DNA from: Ulvibacterium marinum
GTDB lineage: Bacteria > Bacteroidota > Bacteroidia > Flavobacteriales > Flavobacteriaceae
NCBI RefSeq assembly: GCF_003626755.1
Contig: NZ_RBCJ01000001.1
Location: forward strand, 62,001-126,000
Reading direction: 5' to 3'
DNA: 64,000 nt
The notes below the pieces were generated by a model, which was not told the DNA's origin, did no database searches, and worked only from the letters and a program-made list of their open reading frames with translations. Below are positions 8,237 through 16,919 of this stretch, one piece after another. Each line of letters opens with the position of its first letter. Position 1 is the stretch's first letter. The position numbers were made by a program, and so were the translations under genes.

Positions 8237-10705
8237 ATGACTGAAGAGGAACTTTATAAAATTGCGGAAAACTGGTTCCAATTACAAAATTGGAAACCCT
8301 TTCCATTTCAAAAAAAGACTTGGAGCGCATTTTTAAAAGGCAAACATGGACTGTTGAACGCCCCTACTGGAAGCGGTAAAACTTATGCCTTATGGTTTCC
8401 TATAGTGCTTAACTACATCAAACAAAATCCGGAATACCGTATAAAACACAAAAAAGGGCTAAAGGCCATCTGGATAACCCCTCTCAGAGCCTTATCCCAG
8501 GAAATTAGGCAATCCGCGGAGCGGGTCACCAAGGATTTGGAAACCCAAATGACCGTAGGTATCCGTACCGGGGATACTTCAACAAATGAAAGGGCTCAGC
8601 AAAAACGAAATATGCCCGACCTATTGATCACCACTCCTGAAAGCCTTCAGCTTTTACTTGCCTCCAAAGGGTATGACAAAACCTTCAAGAATTGTTCGGC
8701 CATAGTGGTTGATGAGTGGCACGAGCTTTTAGGGACCAAGCGCGGTGTACAGATGGAATTAGCCCTTTCGCGCCTAAAAACAGTCTCCAAAAATCTTCGG
8801 ATTTGGGGGATATCGGCGACCATAGGAAATTTGGAACAGGCCCGAGAAGTCCTTTTGGGCCCTGAAACCGAAGCGCTCAAGAATTCGGTAATGATCAGGG
8901 CCAATATCAAAAAGAAGATTACGGTGAAGAGCATTATCCCAAAGAAGATGGAAACTTTCCCATGGCGCGGCCATCTGGGTATCCGACTTTTAGAAGATGT
9001 AGTGCCTATTATTAACAATAGTAGGACTACCCTACTCTTTACCAATACACGAAGCCAATGTGAAATCTGGTTCCAAAAAATCTTGGAAAAACATCCGGAA
9101 TATGCGGGAGAAATTGCCATGCACCATGGGAGTATCAATAAGGAGACCCGAACCTGGGTAGAACAGGCCATTCGCAATGAAAGCCTTAAGGCTGTGGTGT
9201 GTACGTCAAGTCTGGACTTGGGGGTGGACTTTGCCCCTGTGGAGACCGTAGTTCAAATAGGAGGCCCCAAAGGCGTAGCACGTTTTTTGCAACGTGCCGG
9301 ACGTAGTGGGCATCGACCAGGAAAGGAAAGTGTTATACATTTTCTTCCTACACATGCCATTGAACTTATTGAAGCCTCGGCATTACAAGAGGCGGTAAAG
9401 CAGAATGCCGTAGAAGACCGTATCCCTTATCTGAACAGCTACGATGTCCTGTTGCAATATCTGACCACGCTCGCGGTATCCAACGGGTTTTATCCTGATG
9501 AAATCTTTTTGGAAATCAAACAGACCTTTTGCTATCAGGCCATTACCTTGGAGCAATGGCACTGGCTGTTGAATTTTTTGGTTATGGGCAGCCAAAGTCT
9601 CCAGACCTATGATGAATATAAAAAGGTGGAAGTAGCGGAAGACGGCAAATTTAAGGTAAACAATAAGGGTATTGCCATGCGCCATCGTTTTCAGATTGGC
9701 ACCATTGTAGGTGATGCCAACCTTACCGTACGCTATCAGAGGGGAGGGTATATTGGTTCTATCGAGGAGTATTTTGTCTCCAAATTAACGCAAGGCGATG
9801 TGTTCACCTTTGCGGGGCGTAATCTGGAGTTTATCCGAATAAAAGGAATGCAGGTCCATGTCCGTAATTCAAAGAAAAGAACCAATAAAGTTCCCAGTTG
9901 GATGGGCGGACGATTGACCCTTTCCGCTCGCATGTCCGAATTGTTGCGGAATGAACTGTATTCCGCTTACAGCCCTTTGAAGGAACAATCGGAAGAAATT
10001 CGGTCTCTTGCCCATATTTTTGAACGTCAAGGCAGGGAAAGCATTGTTCCCAGACCCTATGAATTCTTGATCGAAACCTTTAAGACCCGGGAAGGATATC
10101 ATCACATTTTTTATCCTTTTGAAGGTCGTTTTGTCCATGAGGCCATGGGAAGCCTTTTTGGTTACAGAATAAGCCTGCTCTCACCAATTACATTTTCCTT
10201 GGCCTTCAATGATTATGGGTTTGAACTATTATCGGACAAGCAAATAGATATGCAACAGGTCATCGACAATGATTTATTCACAGCAGAATACCTACTGGAA
10301 GATTTGCAAAAAAGTCTGAATTCTACCGAAATGGCACGTAGAAAGTTCCGGGACATTGCGGTCATCAGCGGGATGGTATTCACCGGATATCCCTACAAAC
10401 AGATTAAAATGAAACATTTACAGAGCAACTCCCAATTGTTATTTGATGTCTTCCGGGATTACGAACCCAATAATCTTTTGTACCAACAGGCGTTTCGGGA
10501 AACTTTTGAGCATCAACTGGAGGAAGGCCGTTTGCGAATGGCACTCGAGCGGATGGCCTCGCAGGAAATTGTCTGGAAGCATTGTGAGCAACCTACCCCC
10601 TTCTCCTTTCCCATAATTACCGATAGATTAAGTCGTGAAAGATTATCCAGTGAAAAGCTTGCGGACCGCATCAAAAGAATGGCCGCAATTTTGACGAAAA
10701 AGTAA
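8237..10705 (+). CDS. Ligase-associated DNA damage response DEXH-box helicase (Lhr-like)
   Basis: A superfamily 2 helicase of 822 residues related to the Lhr core. Motifs appear in order: Walker A APTGSGKT near residue 40, motif II DEWHE near 160, motif III SATIGN near 190, then HHGSI, and motif VI QRAGRSGHRPG near 355. A long C-terminal region follows, corresponding to the winged-helix and Lhr-specific core domains. It is expected to translocate on single-stranded DNA and to work with the neighbouring exonuclease, ligase and PdeM. It follows the ligase on the same strand and is probably co-transcribed. Confidence 0.93.
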   Translation: MTEEELYKIAENWFQLQNWKPFPFQKKTWSAFLKGKHGLLNAPTGSGKTYALWFPIVLNYIKQNPEYRIKHKKGLKAIWITPLRALSQEIRQSAERVTKDLETQMTVGIRTGDTSTNERAQQKRNMPDLLITTPESLQLLLASKGYDKTFKNCSAIVVDEWHELLGTKRGVQMELALSRLKTVSKNLRIWGISATIGNLEQAREVLLGPETEALKNSVMIRANIKKKITVKSIIPKKMETFPWRGHLGIRLLEDVVPIINNSRTTLLFTNTRSQCEIWFQKILEKHPEYAGEIAMHHGSINKETRTWVEQAIRNESLKAVVCTSSLDLGVDFAPVETVVQIGGPKGVARFLQRAGRSGHRPGKESVIHFLPTHAIELIEASALQEAVKQNAVEDRIPYLNSYDVLLQYLTTLAVSNGFYPDEIFLEIKQTFCYQAITLEQWHWLLNFLVMGSQSLQTYDEYKKVEVAEDGKFKVNNKGIAMRHRFQIGTIVGDANLTVRYQRGGYIGSIEEYFVSKLTQGDVFTFAGRNLEFIRIKGMQVHVRNSKKRTNKVPSWMGGRLTLSARMSELLRNELYSAYSPLKEQSEEIRSLAHIFERQGRESIVPRPYEFLIETFKTREGYHHIFYPFEGRFVHEAMGSLFGYRISLLSPITFSLAFNDYGFELLSDKQIDMQQVIDNDLFTAEYLLEDLQKSLNSTEMARRKFRDIAVISGMVFTGYPYKQIKMKHLQSNSQLLFDVFRDYEPNNLLYQQAFRETFEHQLEEGRLRMALERMASQEIVWKHCEQPTPFSFPIITDRLSRERLSSEKLADRIKRMAAILTKK

Positions 10706-10708
10706 TCT

Positions 10709-10740
10709 ATAATTGTGGCTGCTTAACGAGCTGCAATTAT
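10709..10740. terminator. Possible bidirectional hairpin between helicase and transporter genes
   Basis: ATAATTG (10709-10715) pairs with CAATTAT (10734-10740) around an 18-base loop. It lies between two convergent genes and overlaps the transporter stop codon. There is no real T-run, so this is a weak call. Confidence 0.25.
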
Positions 10741-11718
10741 GAGTCCCAATCCTACAATGTAAAGTAGCAACATGGCATTCAGCATTCCGGTAACGCCTTT
10801 GGGAGCTCCTTTGAATTCCTTCCAAACAAAAATACCCCATAAAGCCGCGACTACAGTAGCTCCCTGACCTAATCCATATGAAATGGCCGGGCCGGCCTTA
10901 TCAGATGCCAAAATACTAAACGACATCCCGATACACCAGATTACTCCACCAAGGACACCCATTAGATGACTCTTCCCGCTTCCTACAAAATAGTCCTTAA
11001 AACTTACCGCAGCACCTTCTACAGGTTTGCGCATAAGTATGGTGTTAAACAAAAAGTTGCTCGCCAGTATTCCCAAGGCAAAAAGAAAAACCGCTGTATA
11101 CGGACTCAGTTTTCCGGCTATGGGCTGTGTGAAATCGGGAAACATTGAATTGGCCACGTATTTATAGAACAACCCCATTAATAAACCCGCCACAACAGCC
11201 AAGACCAAACCCTTTGTGGGTACTTTTTGCTGTTGCGCGGACAGCTTCCTATAGGCATTGGCATTTAACAAAATGGCAACCACAATTAAGGCGACGCCGC
11301 CAAAAAGAAAAGTAGAGTTTCCAATGGGCTGATCTAAATAATTTACAATAACACCGATGACCAAGGCCAAACCGATACCCACAGGAAACGCAACGGACAT
11401 ACCGGCCAACGCTATGGCCGCCACCAAAAGGATATTGGCCAGGTTAAAAAGAATGCCGCCCAAGACGGCGGACCAGAAATTTTCGGAGCTCCCCTGCGAA
11501 ATATCCTCTAAAAAGGGCCTGCCCATTTCTCCCGTACTTCCCGCGGTTAAGGAAAAAAGCAAGGAAAACAAAACAATTCCAAAAACATAATCCCAATAGT
11601 AGAGTTCAAAGCGCCAACTGCTTGCTGCCAATTTTTGGGTATTGGCCCACGAACCCCAGGCGAACATGGTAATAATACAAAATAGTACAGCTATTTGATA
11701 GGTTTCTATAACGAACAT
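10723..11718 (-). CDS. Sugar/nucleobase transporter of the GRP/ureide-permease branch of the DMT superfamily
   Basis: A 331-residue inner-membrane protein with about ten hydrophobic segments and short loops. The N-terminal FAWGSWANTQKL and glycine-rich helices such as GGILFNLANILLVAAIALAGM resemble GRP (RbsU/GlcU-like) and ureide permease families. It begins four bases after the ribokinase stop, so the two are surely one operon. Ribose or a nucleoside-related compound is the best guess for the substrate, an inference from that neighbour alone. The operon is antisense to the surrounding repair genes. Confidence 0.8.
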   Translation of the reverse strand: MFVIETYQIAVLFCIITMFAWGSWANTQKLAASSWRFELYYWDYVFGIVLFSLLFSLTAGSTGEMGRPFLEDISQGSSENFWSAVLGGILFNLANILLVAAIALAGMSVAFPVGIGLALVIGVIVNYLDQPIGNSTFLFGGVALIVVAILLNANAYRKLSAQQQKVPTKGLVLAVVAGLLMGLFYKYVANSMFPDFTQPIAGKLSPYTAVFLFALGILASNFLFNTILMRKPVEGAAVSFKDYFVGSGKSHLMGVLGGVIWCIGMSFSILASDKAGPAISYGLGQGATVVAALWGIFVWKEFKGAPKGVTGMLNAMLLLYIVGLGLIIAAR

Positions 11719-11722
11719 AATC

Positions 11723-12628
11723 CTAAAATTGGTTGATTTCCTCTAATGTGGGTGCAGTGTCCTGTGCCCCCATTTTTGTGACGGCAAGTGCGGCCGCCTT
11801 ACTGGCAAAGGCCATACTCTCCTTCCATCCCTTACCTTGGGCCAAACAAACGGTCAAAACCCCATTAAATACATCTCCGGCCGCGGTTGTATCTACAGCT
11901 TTTACTTTTGGGGCAGGAACAATAAAGTTTTCGGTTGCGTTCATAAAAAAAGAACCCTTGCTTCCCATGGTAACAATGACATTCTGCACTCCTTTTTCCA
12001 AAAAGGCGCTCCCAGCATTCTCAAGTGAAGCATCATCCGTTACCTCAATTCCGGTCAAAATCTTGGTTTCTGTTTCATTAGGGGTAATCAAAAAAAGCCC
12101 GTTTAAAACAGTATCGTCCAATACCTGCGCCGGAGCTGGATTAATAATAAGCTTTTGATTTTTTGCCTTGCAGTAACCCGCCAAAAAAGCAACGGTTTCG
12201 ATGGGTATTTCTAGTTGGGTAAGAAAAATTTGGGCGCTGGAAATAGTTCCTATCTGTGCCTCAAGGTGTTTTGGGGAAAGCAGGGCATTGGTTCCGGAGG
12301 CAACCACAATTTCATTCTCTCCCTCTCCATTTACGGTAATCAATGCAACCCCCGAAGCTTCGTTTTCTACAATTTTCACACTGCCTGTATCTATCCCTTC
12401 CTTTACATATCCCTTAAGCGCATTTTGACCAAAAAGATCATCCCCCAAGCAACAAACAAAAATTACCTCACCTCCTGCTCGGGCCGCTGCCACGGCTTGG
12501 TTGGCTCCTTTACCTCCGGGAAACATAAAAAAATCACCTCCTAATATGGTCTCTCCCGGTTCGGGAAATCTCTCGGTCTTAACGACCATATCTGTATTGG
12601 AACTTCCAACAACTACAATTTTGGACAT
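11723..12628 (-). CDS. rbsK: Ribokinase
   Basis: A PfkB-family sugar kinase of 301 residues that phosphorylates ribose to ribose 5-phosphate in the cytoplasm. The substrate-binding GGKGANQA is at residues 38-45. The catalytic signature DTTAAGD is at 246-252, with D252 as the likely base; the second Ala is the usual ribokinase variant of DTxGAGD. NTDMVV near the start is also ribokinase-like. It is followed four bases later by a putative sugar transporter, suggesting uptake plus phosphorylation. A lipoprotein nucleoside hydrolase at 30.7 kb could supply ribose, although it is not linked. Confidence 0.9.
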   Translation of the reverse strand: MSKIVVVGSSNTDMVVKTERFPEPGETILGGDFFMFPGGKGANQAVAAARAGGEVIFVCCLGDDLFGQNALKGYVKEGIDTGSVKIVENEASGVALITVNGEGENEIVVASGTNALLSPKHLEAQIGTISSAQIFLTQLEIPIETVAFLAGYCKAKNQKLIINPAPAQVLDDTVLNGLFLITPNETETKILTGIEVTDDASLENAGSAFLEKGVQNVIVTMGSKGSFFMNATENFIVPAPKVKAVDTTAAGDVFNGVLTVCLAQGKGWKESMAFASKAAALAVTKMGAQDTAPTLEEINQF

Positions 12629-12695
12629 GGTTGATTCAATTTATTATCCGTTGACAAAGTAGGGATATCAAGGCATATAAACAAGGAGCTTTTTC

Positions 12696-12703
12696 TACCT
12701 TTG
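12696..12703 (+). promoter_or_regulatory. -7 element of the pdeM gene
   Basis: TACCTTTG, a perfect TAnnTTTG, ends only eight bases before the ATG at 12712. Transcription from it would give an almost leaderless mRNA. No good TTG box is seen at the usual spacing. Confidence 0.45.
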
Positions 12704-12711
12704 AAATTTCA

Positions 12712-13347
12712 ATGAACGGGCATCAGATTCAAATACAAGATCAAAATTTTACGCTACATCCTTCCGGCACCTTATTTTGGCAAGACAGATCGGTTTTATT
12801 AATTAGTGATGCACATTTGGGAAAGGTGTCCCATTTCCGAAAGTTCGGTGCGGCGGTCCCCCAAAATGTAGTTCAAAAAAACTTTGAGTTAATGGATGAA
12901 GCTTTGGACTGTTTTAATCCCAAAACCATCTGTTTTTTGGGAGATCTTTTCCATTCGGCCTTAAACAAGGAATGGCATCTTTTTGAAAATTGGGTCGAAA
13001 AAAAGACCATTAAAATCATTCTTGTGGCCGGCAACCATGATATCATTTCCCCTCTAAAGTATGAGGGTCTGGGTATTGAAGTAGTCCCTGAGGTTCAATG
13101 GGATGATTTTCTGCTCACCCATCATCCGGAAGAACGAAACGGGTTCTTCAATTTTTCAGGTCATATACACCCTGCCATACGATTACGAGGTAGAGGAAGG
13201 CAATCCCTCAGGCTACCTTGTTTTTTTAAAAGTGAGCGGCAAATGATCCTACCGGCATTTGGGTTGTTTACAGGGACTTTTGTTTTGGAGCCCAAAAAAA
13301 CCGATGAGGTATTTGCCATTGTGGAAGATGAAATTATGAAGCTATAA
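12712..13347 (+). CDS. pdeM: Ligase-associated DNA damage response endonuclease/phosphoesterase PdeM
   Basis: A calcineurin-like metallophosphoesterase of 211 residues. The metal motifs are DAHLGK near residue 28, LGDLFHS near 81, AGNHD near 105, LTHHPEE near 140 and SGHIHPAI near 149. This is the fourth member of the ligase-exonuclease-helicase repair set. Here it is separated from the other three by an antisense ribokinase-transporter pair and appears to have its own promoter. The biochemical substrate is probably a DNA or nucleotide phosphodiester, known only by family. Confidence 0.9.
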   Translation: MNGHQIQIQDQNFTLHPSGTLFWQDRSVLLISDAHLGKVSHFRKFGAAVPQNVVQKNFELMDEALDCFNPKTICFLGDLFHSALNKEWHLFENWVEKKTIKIILVAGNHDIISPLKYEGLGIEVVPEVQWDDFLLTHHPEERNGFFNFSGHIHPAIRLRGRGRQSLRLPCFFKSERQMILPAFGLFTGTFVLEPKKTDEVFAIVEDEIMKL

Positions 13348-13420
13348 TTCGTTTTTATTTGCTCGGGGACCATTGATTTACACATACTCTGAAATAGCTT
13401 GGCCAAAATTGTTTTTATAA

Positions 13421-13451
13421 TTGGATTGTTTACCCCATAAATCTATCTTTG
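13421..13451 (+). promoter_or_regulatory. mfd promoter
   Basis: TTG at 13421-13423, a 20-base spacer, and a perfect TATCTTTG at 13444-13451. Transcription should start near 13458. This places the most upstream in-frame TTG (13449) inside the promoter and argues for a later translation start. Confidence 0.6.
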
Positions 13452-13466
13452 CACAAAGTTTTACGG

Positions 13467-16400
13467 TTGCTCAATACCCCGATTTCCGAAAGCTATGCAC
13501 GGTCTCTGCAAGCCCAGAAACTGCGGGAGGCAATTGCCGTATCCCAAAATAAGTTCGCTCTTAAAGGCCTTACCGGGTCTTCGTTTTCTTTTGTCCTTTT
13601 CGATGCTTTCTCAAATTCCGAGCGGCCATTTTTACTGATTTTTAATGATAAGGAAGAAGCGGCCTACCACCTCAACGATTTGGAGCAACTCATCGGCGAA
13701 AAGGATGTGCTTTTCTATCCGGGAAGCTATCGAAGACCTTACCAAATTGAAGAAACGGACAATGCCAATGTGTTGCTGCGGGCAGAGGTACTTAACCGTA
13801 TCAACTCCCGAAAAAAACCAGCAGTTATCGTTACCTATCCTGATGCCCTTTTTGAAAAAGTGGTCACTCGTAGGGAACTTGAAAAGAATACGCTCAAAAT
13901 TAAAATTGACGATACACTTTCATTGGATTTCCTGAATGAAGTACTTTTTGAATACCGATTTAAGCGCGTTGATTTTGTAACGGAGCCCGGAGAATTTTCG
14001 GTACGGGGAGGTATTGTGGATGTTTTTTCATTTTCACATGACGAACCCTACCGTATCGAGTTTTTTGGGGACGAGGTAGACAGCATCCGCACCTTTGATG
14101 TTGAAACCCAGCTCTCAACGGATACAGCGAAGAAAATTAGTATTATTCCCAATGTAGCCAATAAATTCTTAGAGGAAAAGCGGGAAAGTTTCCTGAAATA
14201 CATCTCACCGAAGACCATTATTTTTATTCAAAATAGCGATCTCCTGTTCAAGAGGCTGGACGATTTCTTTGGAAAGGCCAACGAAGCATTTGCCCAATTA
14301 TCCCAAGAAATCAAGCATGCCACTCCTGAGGAACTTTTTGCAAACTCTGCACTATTCCAAAATCAGTTAAAAGATTTCGGTTTGATTCAAATGGGTGCTT
14401 CGACGGCGCCCAGCCTAACAAACGATAAAGCATCGCCCGCCGTCACAAAACAGGAGAGAACCATATCCTTTAATACTAGGCCACAGCCTGCCTTCAATAA
14501 AAAATTCAATTTGCTTATTGATGATCTCAATGCAAAGTATGAAAACGGCTATACCAATTATATATGCTGTGCCAGCGAACAACAGGCCCAACGCTTTCAT
14601 GATATTTTTGAGGAGGTAGACCAACAAGTGAACTATCAGACCCTTGTATTCCCATTATACCAAGGATTTATAGATGATGATCTAAAAATAGTTTGCTATA
14701 CCGATCACCAGATTTTTGAGCGATATCACAAATTCCACCTCAAAAATGGCTATGCCAAGAAGCAGGCCATTACCCTTAAAGAACTCAATAAGCTAGAAAT
14801 TGGGGATTATGTTACGCATATAGACCACGGTATCGGAAAGTTCGGAGGACTTCAAAAAATTGACGTAGAAGGAAAAAAACAGGAAGCGATAAAACTGATG
14901 TACGGTGACCGCGATATCTTGTACGTTAGTATCCATTCACTCCATAAAATTTCAAAGTTCAATGGAAAGGACGGGGCCGTACCAAAAATCTACAAATTGG
15001 GGTCGGCGGCCTGGAAGAAGCTCAAACAGAAGACTAAATCGCGTGTCAAGAAAATTGCCTTTGACTTGATTAAAGTCTATGCAAAACGACGATTGGAAAA
15101 GGGTTTTCAATATGACCCCGATAGTTATCTCCAAACTGAGCTGGAAGCTTCTTTCATTTACGAGGACACCCCGGACCAGAGCACAGCTACGGAAGATGTA
15201 AAAAGAGACATGGAGAGCGAACGTCCCATGGATCGTCTTATCTGTGGGGATGTTGGTTTTGGCAAGACTGAGGTGGCCATTCGTGCCGCGTTCAAGGCCG
15301 TGGACAATGGCAAGCAGGTGGCTATACTGGTACCAACCACCATTTTGGCTTTTCAGCACCATCGCACTTTTACGGAACGGTTAAAGGAAATGCCCGTGAC
15401 GGTGGATTATCTTAATCGTTTTAGGACCGCAAAGGAACGTAGGGAAACCTTGGAGAATCTGGAATCGGGAAAAGTGGACATTATTATCGGCACACATCAA
15501 CTCGTTAACAAGAATGTAAAATTCAAAGATCTTGGATTGTTGATCGTGGATGAAGAGCAAAAATTTGGAGTATCTGTCAAGGACAAGCTAAAGTCCATTA
15601 AAGAAAATGTGGATGTACTAACGCTCACCGCTACCCCTATTCCACGTACGTTGCAATTTAGTTTAATGGCGGCCCGTGATCTCTCGGTCATCAATACACC
15701 CCCGCCCAACAGATACCCCATAGAGAGTCAGGTTATCCGATTCTCCGAGGAAACCATTCGCGATGCTATCACCTATGAGATACAACGCGGAGGGCAAGTA
15801 TTCTTTATTCACAATCGGATAGAAAACATCAAGGAAGTGGCCGGTATGGTACAACGGCTGGTACCCGATGCCAAGGTGGGTATTGGTCATGGACAGATGG
15901 AAGGAAAAAAACTGGAGACCTTAATGCTCTCTTTCATCAATGGTGGGTTTGATGTTCTAGTTTCTACAACCATCGTAGAAAGTGGATTGGATGTAACCAA
16001 TGCCAACACCATTTTTATCAACAACGCCAATAATTTTGGATTGAGTGATCTGCATCAGATGCGCGGTCGTGTAGGGCGAAGCAACAAAAAAGCTTTTTGT
16101 TATTTCATTACACCGCCCTATCACGCAATGACTCCCGATGCCCGCAAACGTATACAAGCACTGGAGCAGTTTACGGAATTGGGCAGCGGGTTCCATATCG
16201 CAATGAAAGATTTGGAAATTAGGGGTGCGGGAGATTTGTTGGGCGGAGAACAAAGTGGTTTTATCAACGAAATAGGTTTTGAGACCTACCAAAAAATATT
16301 GGCCGAGGCCATAGAAGAACTCAAGGAAAATGAGTTCAAGGAATTGTATGAAGAAGTTGAGGGCCACCACGAAAAGGTATTTGTAAAGGATACCCAAATC

Positions 16401-16865
16401 GATACTGATTTTCAATTGCTTTTTCCTGATGATTATGTGAACAATATTACGGAACGCCTAAACCTGTACACGGAACTCAATCAGGTAAAAGATGAAGAAG
16501 GCCTACAAAAATTCGAAACCCAACTAATAGACCGTTTTGGTCAACTGCCGGATACCGTGGCCGATCTTTTGAACTCCGTGCGGGTAAAATGGGTTGCGAG
16601 CCAAATTGGATTGGAAAAAGTGGTCATGAAAAAAGGTAAGCTCCTAGGATACTTTGTAGCCGATCAACAATCGGACTTTTATCAAAGTTCGGCCTTTACC
16701 AAAGTGCTTCATTTTGTGCAAAACCATCCACAGCAAGTTAAGCTCAAGGAAAAGCAAACCCGAAGCGGACTCCGACTATTGCTCGCATTTGAACAGATTG
16801 GTTCCGTTGATAGGGCGTTGGAGGCACTTCAACCTCTTGATCACAAATCAATAGTAGTTTCTTAA
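13467..16865 (+). CDS. mfd: Transcription-repair coupling factor
   Basis: Mfd removes RNA polymerase stalled at DNA lesions and recruits UvrA. The domains run in the usual order: a UvrB-like N-terminal module, the RNA polymerase-interacting domain (GDYVTHIDHGIGKFGG near residue 450), helicase motifs GDVGFGKTEVA and VDEEQKFGV in the 590-700 range, GRVGRSNKKAFCYF in the second RecA lobe, and a C-terminal TRCF domain. The length of about 1130 residues is normal. No ATG is available near the N-terminus. The open frame allows TTG at 13449, but that lies within the -7 box, so I prefer TTG at 13467. It follows pdeM by about 100 bases. Confidence 0.95.
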   Translation: MLNTPISESYARSLQAQKLREAIAVSQNKFALKGLTGSSFSFVLFDAFSNSERPFLLIFNDKEEAAYHLNDLEQLIGEKDVLFYPGSYRRPYQIEETDNANVLLRAEVLNRINSRKKPAVIVTYPDALFEKVVTRRELEKNTLKIKIDDTLSLDFLNEVLFEYRFKRVDFVTEPGEFSVRGGIVDVFSFSHDEPYRIEFFGDEVDSIRTFDVETQLSTDTAKKISIIPNVANKFLEEKRESFLKYISPKTIIFIQNSDLLFKRLDDFFGKANEAFAQLSQEIKHATPEELFANSALFQNQLKDFGLIQMGASTAPSLTNDKASPAVTKQERTISFNTRPQPAFNKKFNLLIDDLNAKYENGYTNYICCASEQQAQRFHDIFEEVDQQVNYQTLVFPLYQGFIDDDLKIVCYTDHQIFERYHKFHLKNGYAKKQAITLKELNKLEIGDYVTHIDHGIGKFGGLQKIDVEGKKQEAIKLMYGDRDILYVSIHSLHKISKFNGKDGAVPKIYKLGSAAWKKLKQKTKSRVKKIAFDLIKVYAKRRLEKGFQYDPDSYLQTELEASFIYEDTPDQSTATEDVKRDMESERPMDRLICGDVGFGKTEVAIRAAFKAVDNGKQVAILVPTTILAFQHHRTFTERLKEMPVTVDYLNRFRTAKERRETLENLESGKVDIIIGTHQLVNKNVKFKDLGLLIVDEEQKFGVSVKDKLKSIKENVDVLTLTATPIPRTLQFSLMAARDLSVINTPPPNRYPIESQVIRFSEETIRDAITYEIQRGGQVFFIHNRIENIKEVAGMVQRLVPDAKVGIGHGQMEGKKLETLMLSFINGGFDVLVSTTIVESGLDVTNANTIFINNANNFGLSDLHQMRGRVGRSNKKAFCYFITPPYHAMTPDARKRIQALEQFTELGSGFHIAMKDLEIRGAGDLLGGEQSGFINEIGFETYQKILAEAIEELKENEFKELYEEVEGHHEKVFVKDTQIDTDFQLLFPDDYVNNITERLNLYTELNQVKDEEGLQKFETQLIDRFGQLPDTVADLLNSVRVKWVASQIGLEKVVMKKGKLLGYFVADQQSDFYQSSAFTKVLHFVQNHPQQVKLKEKQTRSGLRLLLAFEQIGSVDRALEALQPLDHKSIVVS

Positions 16866-16919
16866 AGAGGTTTATGCTATATTAGGGGGCACTAAAAAAA
16901 ATCCTCTAAAAAAGCACTC

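Noticed and set aside
8084-8281. Minus-strand frame of 65 residues between ligase and helicase
   Set aside because: It overlaps the helicase start and the inverted repeats, has no promoter and no recognisable motif.
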